Part shown: positions 40,992 through 48,444 of the stretch, piece by piece
How the letters are laid out: the number at the start of each line of letters is the position of its first letter
Numbering within the stretch: the stretch's first letter is position 1
Source: Closterium sp. Naga37s-1
Taxonomy: Eukaryota; Streptophyta; Zygnematophyceae; Desmidiales; Closteriaceae
Assembly: GCA_947471745.1 (NCBI GenBank)
Contig: CANJKZ010000011.1
Span: 1,550,001 to 1,614,000 of the forward strand
DNA length: 64,000 nucleotides
Reading direction: 5' to 3'
The notes under the pieces: generated by a model
Databases searched by the model: none
What the model was told of the DNA's origin: nothing
Seen by the model: the letters and a program-made list of their open reading frames with translations, nothing else
Position numbers and translations under genes: made by a program

Positions 40992-41985
40992 GACAGCAGT
41001 AGACTAGCAGCACGAGCAGTAGGCTAAGGGCAGCGCAGTAGTAGAGGTGCTGCTCTTACCGGGCAGGCGAGACGGACCGAGTGTAGAGGACAGGGCGGCT
41101 CGGACGGCTCGGCGGCTCGGCGGCTCGGCAGCACCAGCAGGTCGGCAGCTCAGCGACTCGGGCGGCTCGGGCGGCTCGGGCGGCTCGGGCGGCTCGGGCG
41201 GCTCGGGCGGTTCGGTGGCTCGGGCGGCTCGGCTGCTGCAGGGGCAGCGGCAGCTGTTGCTCACAGGACGGCGGCGGCCGCTGCTGCAGCGGCGGCGGCA
41301 GTTGCTGCTGCAGAGCCGGCGGCGGCCGCTCCTGTAGGGACGGCGGCGGCCGCGGGTGCAGTGGCGGCGGGTGCTGCTGCAGGGGCGGCGGATGCTGCCG
41401 CTGCTGGGACTGCGGCCGCGGTCGCTGTAGCGACTGCAGCTGCTGCTGCTGTAGAGGCGGCGACGGCGGGCCGAGAGAGGCCGCGAAGGGCGGCGGACGG
41501 GCCGTGAAGGGCGGCACGAGGGGCCGCAGAGGGCGGCGACCGGCCGTGAAGGGGCCGGGAGTGGCCGCGGAGGGCGGCGACGGGCCGTGAAGGGCGGCGC
41601 GAGGGGCCGCGGAGGGCGGCGACCGGCCGTGAAGGGGCCGCGAGTGGCCGCGGAGGGCGGCGACCGGCCGTGAAGGGGCCGCGAGTGGCCGCGGAGGGCG
41701 GCGACGGGACGTGAAGGGCGACGCGAGGGGCCGCGAAGGGCGGCTACGGGCCGTAGGGGGCCGTAAGGGCGGCGCGAGGGGCCGGAAGGGCGGCGCGAGG
41801 GGCCGTAATGGCGGCACGAGGGGCCGTCAGAGGGGCCGCTAAGGGCGACGCGAAGGGGCCGTAAGGGGCCTAGAGAGGGCGCGACGGTAGGGAGGGCACG
41901 CGGGGCCCGACTCGGGCAGGAGCGAAGCGCGCTCCGGGCAGGAAAAAAAAAAATTCGATTGGTGGGCCCTAGGAAGCGTTCCCAC
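40992..41985. repeat. EL8 leader: microsatellite and GC-rich array
   Basis: A short AGCAGT stretch lies by gag. It is followed by a GGCTCGGGC hexamer-like run (41155-41225), a CTG/CGG region, and a long array with units built on GGGCCGTGAAGGGCGGCG(C)GAGGGGCCGC (41460-41870). Near the primer site lie a CGAAGCGCGCTCC stem-like stretch and an A11 run (41943-41953). The open frames on both strands are shadows of the array. Confidence 0.8.
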
Positions 41986-41992
41986 GAGGGAA

Positions 41993-42006
41993 CCCGCTCT
42001 ATACCA
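41993..42006 (-). promoter_or_regulatory. EL8 primer-binding site
   Basis: The minus strand reads TGGTATAGAGCGGG directly after the LTR end TTTCACA. Compared with the usual initiator-tRNA match TGGTATCAGAGC it lacks one base. EL9 has the identical sequence. Confidence 0.8.
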
Positions 42007-42130
42007 TGTGAAATAACGAGGAATGAATTGACTAAGGGAAAGTTGGGTACAAAAGCAAACCCTAGAAAACTGTACCCCATATGTGCTACCCCACTATAGC
42101 CTACAGTAGCTATGTCATATAAATCTGACA
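42007..42130 (-). repeat. EL8 5' LTR
   Basis: 124 bp. On the minus strand it starts TGTCAGATTTATATGAC and ends GTTATTTCACA, with the core GTGGGGTAGCACATATGGGG. Confidence 0.87.
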
Positions 42131-42758
42131 AAGTGAATCTGAGGCCCTGGTCTCCTATGAATAAGATTCCCAATACCGTATTCGCCCCGGATATAAGCGC
42201 AGGCCTATTAAAAGCGCATGCGCTTATATCTGGAGCAATGCGCTTATGGTCGATCCTCAATTATAAGCGCACCCGCTGTAAAACCCTGTTTTATTATAAG
42301 CGCATGCATAATTTTTTATTTAAAATCTGCTAAACACAGTAACGAGATTCAAAATCGAAGCGAGCAAAAATTCTTAATCGCTTCGTTTGACTCGCGAAGA
42401 CCTCAGAAGCCGCGCGTCAGGTCAAGATGTGCTGGCATAGGGGCAAACTGACGTGTCTTTGTCCCCGTGTGTTGGAAAAATATCAGTAGCGCGCGATTCT
42501 GATTCCTGGCGCTATAAAATTTCGCCTCTATTGGAATGGTACGACTGAGATGTACAGTTTGATGCTATAAAATTAGATATCTGTATGTCATTATCTAAGT
42601 GCATGCGCTTATAAAAATGACTCAATTAGAAGCGCACCTCCCTAAAAAACTCTGCTTTATTATAAGCGCAAGTGTGCTTCTATCCGGGGTAATACGGTAT
42701 AAGACAAGAGTGTCTTCAATTCCACATTGTCTTCTATCTGAGCGCTTAGTGTTCCACA
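42131..42758. other. AT-richer spacer between EL8 and EL9
   Basis: Apart from the MITE-like element at 42174-42699 it holds no gene that I can support. Short open frames at 42112-42333 and 42218-42451 follow the repeat motifs of that element and are not credible. Confidence 0.6.
42174..42699. mobile_element. MITE-like DNA element with TTATAAGCGCA motifs
   Basis: Inverted ends: TACCGTATTCGCCCCGGATA on the left and, in reverse complement, TACCGTATTACCCCGGATA on the right, flanked by or including TA. The interior is AT-rich and carries many copies of TTATAAGCGCA on both strands, some as the palindrome AAGCGCATGCGCTTATA. There is no coding capacity. A TA duplication would fit the Tc1/mariner group, but the ends are imperfect. 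Confidence 0.65.
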
Positions 42759-42881
42759 TGTGAAGAAACAGGAATGAATGATTGACTAGGAAAACTGTAC
42801 AAATATGAAACCCTAGAAAACTGTACCCCATAGTGTCTACCCCACTACAGCCTAGACAGGCTATGTGATTAATGTTTGACA
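42759..42881 (-). repeat. EL9 3' LTR
   Basis: 123 bp; on the minus strand from TGTCAAACATTAATCAC to TTTCTTCACA. It follows the polypurine tract CCTATGGGGGTG. It differs from the 5' LTR mainly by a 6-bp gap (CTG for TGAGTTGGA on the plus strand). Confidence 0.92.
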
Positions 42882-43068
42882 CACCCCCATAGGCAAAGTG
42901 GGGGAGAACAAGGGGTCACAAGACCAGTCAAGCAAAGCAAAGCAAAGCAAGCTCGGGGTGGATCACAACGTCACCACACATTCCTAGCACAGGTACAAAG
43001 GCCACAAGGCCAGTTCACATGCAGGATTATATATAAAAGGTAAACAAGCAGGTGCAGGTATATATAGA

Positions 43069-44682
43069 TCACAGTACAAGTAAAGTCAAGAGGTAAGCAA
43101 GTGAGGCCAAGTGCACAGGACCTAGCATAGTACAGAAACGCTGATGATCACAAGGCTGAAGTGCCTTGGTGAAGATATCAGCAGTGTTGGCCTGAGAGGC
43201 CACGTAAGCAAGGCGTAGCTGACGACAGTGAGCAGCGAAGTCGACAAGCTCGGCAACTAAGGCAGACGCAGCAGCGGACTCAAAGGAAGGGTCAGTGATA
43301 GCAATGGCTAGGAAACGCGCGACAGTAGGACTGGCAGCACGAAGGGAGTCAGACTCCGGGTCAGCAAGAGCAGGAAGAGAGGACTCAGGAGGAGACAGCA
43401 AAGGGACACGCTGTGGTGCAGTGGAAGGACGCAGTGCCATCTGATGCGTGCCAGGGACCACAGGAGGACGCGGACGCAGAACACGACGACTAGGGCGAGC
43501 AGTACGAACAGGTGACGCAGGAGGCGACTCAGGCTCACGACGCTCAGCAAGACCTCCAGTAGGACCAGCGTAGGGAGAAGGAGCACGTAGTGAAGAGGCT
43601 AGCTGTAACTGTGACACGGACTGGACAGGCGGTGGACTCTCTAAAGAAGGAGCAGGACCAGAAGAAGGCGGAAGACCAAGAACCTGCTCAAGGAGCGGAA
43701 CGAAGTACGGCCGCGGCCGTGCAGCACCTCCAGAACCAGCAGAGACAGCACCAGCACCTGTAGCGTCAGCACCAACTCCAGCAGCACCACTAGCACCAGC
43801 AGTACCACCAGCAGCTCCAGGAGTGCCAACTCCAGCACCCACAGGAGCACCGGCTCCAGCAGCACCTCCAGCTCCAGTACCTCCAACAGCTCCAGCTCCA
43901 GCAGGACCACCGGAAGACTCAGTAGCTCCGGCTCCAGTACCTCCAGCAGCACCCACTCCAGCAGCAGAACCAGCTCCAGCTCCGCCAGTAGCTCCAGCTC
44001 CAGTAGCACCACCAGGCCCAGCAGCTCCAGTACCTCCAGTACGAGCACCTCCGGGACCCGTGGCTCCAGCACCCACGGCAGCAGTAGAACCTCCAGCACC
44101 GGCAGCACCACCAGCTCCAGCAGCACGGCTCCAGCGCCGAGCAAACCACTCACGCAGCTCCTGTGGAGAGGGGAGCTCCCGCCGGGACAAAGCACCCGAA
44201 GGACCGCCAGGTCCAGCACCGGCAGGCTCCGCACCCCCACCCTCAGCAACCCCAGGCACAGTACCCCCAGACCCAGCACCCCCAGGCTCCGCACGCTCAG
44301 GCTCAGCACCCCCAGACCCAGCACCCCCAGACTCCGCACGCTCAGGCTCAGCACCCCCAGACCCAGCACCCCCAGGCTCCACACGCTCAGGCTCAGCACC
44401 CCCAGAAGTACCAGAGTCAACAGCTACCTCGACAGGCTCGACTGCATCTACCTGGGACACACCTGATGGGGCAGGACCCTGAGGGGGGAGGGGGTCGACC
44501 GGGGGGGGACCGGGCGTGAGGAAGAGCGGCGGGGGGTGGAGGGGGGCAGCACGGTATGGGAAGAGACGGAAGTACGGAACCGACTCGTCAAACGTGACGT
44601 CCTGGGAGGACAGAACACGACGCGAGGTGGGGTGGTAAAACTGCCAACCAGGCGCGTCAGGGGGAAGCCAAGGAAGACGCAA
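43069..44682 (-). pseudogene. EL9 integrase C-terminus, linker and RNase H tail
   Basis: The 537-codon frame has HPTSRRVLSSQDVTFDESVPYF, then Gly-Ala-Glu-Pro/Arg repeats, and LSRRELPSPQELREWFARRW. Next come Gly/Ala repeats and the Pro/Ser/Arg stretch up to ALVAELVDFAAHCR. There it joins QLRLAYVASQANTADIFTKALQP, the last block of RNase H. The join deletes all of RT and the RNase H acidic residues. The frame is separated from integrase by one missing base in a G/C run at about 44665. Confidence 0.87.
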
Positions 44683-46916
44683 GGAACAGTACGGGAGGAC
44701 AGCTTGTCCGCAGACAAGTCACGGACGAAAGCTCGAGATCCCCAGACACGGAACGCAGACGCATCGCCAACCTTCCCCGTCCACCGCAGAGTAGGGGAGG
44801 TCTCCGGCATGGAGACCCTGGGCTGAAGGTTGATCTGATGCGCCGCGTACTGAACCGCGAACGGCCACAGAAAATGGGGAGCAGCCGCATGGATCATGGA
44901 CGTACGAGCGACGTCCATGACCATGCCAATGCGGCGCTCAGCAATCCCATTTTGCTGTGGAGAGGCCGGAAGCGTGAACGTCTGGCGGATGCCCTCCGCA
45001 CGACAGAAGGCTCGCAGAAGGTCGGAGGAAAACTCTCCACCTCTGTCAGAGTGCAGACGCAGAACAGGAAAGTCCGAGCCGAAACGCTCTCTGAGCTGGC
45101 GACGAGCAACGCGGATCCAGTCGATCAACACCTCAGTGACCATATACTTGCGGCGCAAGGGGAAGACTGTGGTGTAACGCGAGTAGTCGTCAACGACCAG
45201 CAGGAAGTAACGCTCGTGACCCTGTCCACGGACGCGGGCTGGGCCCCACACGTCCATGTGAAGAGTCTGCAGCGGAGCCTCTGTCGGAGGAAACTCGGAG
45301 GAGTGAGGAGCGGCGCGCTGCCGCCCCTCAACGCAGGGAACGCAGGTAGGGGCAGGCCCCGGGGGAAGAGGAGGGAGGGACCGGGGGAGACCAGAGACAA
45401 GGACACGGGAGGCCATGCCTCGGAGACGAGGCAAGGAGGGGTGACCAAGTCGGTGGTGCCAGAGGAGGGTCTGGTGGGACAGGAGGCGACACGAGCAGGG
45501 GGCAGACTCAGGACCTGACCGAGACGCTGCAGAAAACACCTGACTCGACGCAGCTACCTGACCAGACGCAGCAACCGGTGGAGACTCTGTGGTCAGTCTG
45601 TACCGGCTCGACCCCGGACGACGGGTAAACGTGGCCAAGTTGCGGCCCGTCCAAGCAAACGTGCAGTGGGTCACTCGCTGACTCGCAGGAGTGAACTGGT
45701 CAACCCCGCCATCCTGAAGGTCAGCACCACTCACCAAGTTCGTAGAGAACGAGGGGAGGTAAAGACCAGACAGGGAGCCTGACGGGGCCGCCGGACACGG
45801 GAGGACAGTGGAGTAGCGAGCAAGGACAGGACCCCCAGAGGGGTCTGCCAGGGAGACCGCAACCGGCGGACTGAGCGGCGTAAGGGTGGTGCGGTCTCGA
45901 AAGAAGGAGCAGGAAGCACCCGAGTCGAGGGTGAAGGTGTGCAAAACCTGAGCCGACGCGGTACCTGAGAGAGCAGACTCACTAGCACCTGGAGCAGCAG
46001 ACTCACTAGCACCTAGAGCAGCAGCCTCAATGCCCGGGTCAGGCGGAACACACACGTAACAGTCACCCTCAGCACTAATAGACACAGCATACATGGCAGC
46101 AAGAATAGCATCAATATCAAGATCAAAGATAGCTACACCCGACCTGAGCAGATCACCCCAGCGAGGGATCTCAGTGGCGTCAGGGAACTGGGTACGCCAG
46201 GCGTCTGTCAGGCGGCCGAAGCAGCGCTGGGTGGCGTGCAGGCCGCCACATTGCTCTCCAGTGCGGTCGCCGGAGCGCAAGACGTAGGTACAGGGACCAG
46301 CACCCCCAGACCCCTGGCGCCCTGCGTACCACTCACGAAGCTGCTGGGGCGACGGGGTCTCACGAGAGCGTGGCTGGTGCTGAGGTCCCCGCTGCACAGC
46401 TCCGCCTCGACCAGCTCCACCTCCGCCGCCGCCGCCTCCACCCCAACCGCCACCGCCACCGCTGCCGCCACCGCCACCACTGTCTCCACCTCCACCACTG
46501 CCACCGAAGCCCCCACCTCTGCCACCACCCCCACCCCCACCCCCTCCTCCGCCTCCACCGCCACTACCGCCTCCCCCGCCACCTCCTCCAGCGCCCTTGC
46601 CCCGCTTGCCCTTGCCGCTACGGCGCCTCTCGCTAGGAGCAGACGCAGCGCTGACCGACTCGGTGCCAACAAGGTCGACAGCAGCAGCAGAGGCAACGGA
46701 GGGCAAATGAGGAACTGGGGAGCACCCCTCAAAGAAAGGGGTACGGGGGTCACCACGAGAGGCTCCTACAGCGGTAATACTAGTCTCTGCTGCAAGGAGG
46801 TGCTCCTCGAGGAGGTCAACGGTGAGTGTGGTAGGGCAAAGAGAGAGGAAGTGGTCCCTGACCGAGCGAAGGGTGTCAGGGAGTCGGGTGACTAGGTAGT
46901 AGAGGGTGATGTACAT
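44448..46916 (-). pseudogene. EL9 gag C-terminus, zinc motif, protease and integrase
   Basis: The 822-codon frame starts at MYITLYYLVTRLPD after the C-run of gag. Domains are the end of the gag core, a Gly/Ser spacer, QLREWYAGRQ, zinc motif CX13CX3HX4C (CTYVLRSG... HATQRC) and protease FTLDSGASCSFF. The integrase has WHHRLGHPS, CVPCVEGRQ, Asp in HMDVWGPA, Asp in HSDRGGEF and Glu in PQQNGIAERRIG. All active sites are intact. One frameshift separates it from gag and one from the integrase tail. Confidence 0.9.
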
Positions 46917-47386
46917 GGGGGGGGGTTCTTGGCGCAGAACTCAGCAGGAAGCGCAGCTCGGTAGCGGGTGTCACTAGTGCGGAGGTGCGTAATGAGGTCA
47001 GTGACTGTGGCAAAAGCGGCGAGGTCAGGGAACAGGTAAGGTAGCATGAGGAGGCTAAGCGCAGCAGTGGCAGGGGAAGAGTAGCGTGCAACGACAGCGT
47101 CGTACAGAGTCTTAGCACTCTTGTACTGACTAAAGTGCGCGCGCTCAGTAGACGGTAGGTGACTACGCACAGCAAGGCGGGCAGCAGCATCGCGCGTGGT
47201 CCACTGTGAGCGAGCAGTACTGTCAGCATCAGCAGCAGGGGCACTAGAGGCGCCAGACGTGAGATCGAACAGTGAGAGACCATCCTTGCTGTCGCACTGT
47301 AGGAAAAGCTGCAGATCATCTATCCAGACCTCGAAGTCAACCGCTCGACCCTCAGCATCAAAGGTAAGAACACTGGGACTAGCCAT
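46892..47386 (-). pseudogene. EL9 gag N-terminus
   Basis: 164 codons from MASPSVLTFDAEGRAVDFE, with VWIDDLQLFLQCDS, QWTTRDAAARLAVRSHLP, LYDAVVARYSSPATAALSLLMLPYLFP and RYRAALPAEFCAKNPPP. After PPP the C-homopolymer has 9 bases where EL8 has 10, so the frame runs off into CTSPSTT and stops while the rest of gag continues in the next frame. Confidence 0.87.
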
Positions 47387-48245
47387 GACAGGAGCAGCAG
47401 CAGGCTAGCAGCAGCAGCAATGCGACTCGGCTAAGCGGCTAGGCAAGGCAGTGCGGCTCGGCAGGGCGGGCTGGCTCGGCAGCGCGGCTCGGCGGCGCGG
47501 CGCGGCTCGGCAGTGCGGCTCAGCGGTGCTCTTACCAGGGGCGGGGCCGGGGCAGGGCCGGGGGAAGGCCGGGGCAGGGCCGCAGCAGGTCCGGGGCAGG
47601 GCTGCGACAAGTCCGGGGGAGGGCCGGGGCAGGGCTGCAACAGGTCCGGGGCACGGCCGGGGCAGGGTTGCGACAGGTCCGGGGCAGGGCCGGGGCAGTG
47701 CCGGGGGAGGGTCGGGGCAGGGCCGGGGCAGAGCCGCGACAGGGCCGCAACAGGGCCGGGGCAGGGCCGCGACAGGTCCGGGACAGGGCCGCGACAGGGT
47801 CGGGGCAGGGCTGCGACAGGTCCGGAACAGGGCCGCAACAGGGGCGGGGTGAGGGCCGGGGCAGGGCAGAGGCCGGGCCGCGACAGGGCCGCGACGAGCG
47901 ACGGGGCAGGGCCAGGGCAGCGCCGGGCAACGGGGCGACGGGCAGGGCCGGGCCGGGACAACGGGGCGACGGGCTGGGCCGGGCCGAGGAGACGGGGCGC
48001 CGGGCGACAGGGCGACGGGCCGGGCCGCGACGCGGTGGCTTTGGGCGATGGGGCAGGGCCGGGGCGGGTCGCAACGGGGCCTCGAAGGGGGGGGGGCGCT
48101 AATGGGCCGCAAAGGGGGGGGCGCGTAGGGCAGGACAGGCCGCTAGGGGGCCGCGAAGATCGAGGGTAGGGCAGAGCGCGAAGCGCGCTTCGGGCAGGTA
48201 GGAAAAAAAAAATTTTGACGGTGGGCCCTTAGGAACGGTCCAGCT
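47387..48245. repeat. EL9 leader: microsatellite, GC-rich array and palindrome
   Basis: An AGCAGC stretch by gag, then GGCTCGGC units. A long array follows with units built on GGGGCAGGGCCGCGACAGGTCC (47535-47900) and then GACGGGCCGGGCC (47900-48060). Near the primer site lie the perfect 14-bp palindrome CGAAGCGCGCTTCG and an A-run (48205-48214), both with counterparts in EL8. Open frames on either strand are shadows. Confidence 0.82.
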
Positions 48246-48251
48246 AGGGAA

Positions 48252-48265
48252 CCCGCTCTATACCA
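48252..48265 (-). promoter_or_regulatory. EL9 primer-binding site
   Basis: TGGTATAGAGCGGG on the minus strand, directly after the LTR; identical to EL8. Confidence 0.82.
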
Positions 48266-48394
48266 TGTGAAGAAACAGGAATGAATGATTGACTAGGAAA
48301 ATGAGTTGGATACAAATATGAAACCCTAGAAAACTGTACCCCATAGTGTCTACCCCACTACAGCCTAGACAGGCTATGTGATTAATGTTTGACA
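48266..48394 (-). repeat. EL9 5' LTR
   Basis: 129 bp, TGTCAAACATTAATCAC to TTTCTTCACA on the minus strand. It lies 50 bp downstream of the TOUGH stop codon and in the same orientation as that gene. Confidence 0.93.
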
Positions 48395-48444
48395 CCACAT
48401 AGTTTCTAAAACATGGTCACAAAACATCCGATCCACCAATCATG

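Larger units (their letters stand above)
37446..42130 (-). mobile_element. EL8, short-LTR copia with intact gag-protease-integrase, truncated before RT
   Basis: 5' LTR (42007-42130), primer site, leader with poly-A/T stretch and GC array, then a single 1180-codon frame. The element stops in the linker at about 37446, against unrelated AT-rich DNA; RT, RNase H and 3' LTR are missing. Subfamily B. Confidence 0.88.
42759..48394 (-). mobile_element. EL9, full-length short-LTR copia with RT deleted
   Basis: 5636 bp with both LTRs and a perfect 5-bp target duplication CCACA (42754-42758 and 48395-48399). Minus-strand order: LTR, primer site, leader, gag, zinc motif, protease, integrase, linker, then a direct join to the last ~50 codons of RNase H and the 3' untranslated region. 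RT and most of RNase H are missing. The clean ends imply that it was inserted by another element's enzymes, or lost RT after insertion. Subfamily B. Confidence 0.93.

Noticed and set aside
47451..48169. Gly/Ala/Arg-rich frames on both strands upstream of EL9 gag.
   Set aside because: Leader minisatellite of EL9; all six frames stay open because of composition.
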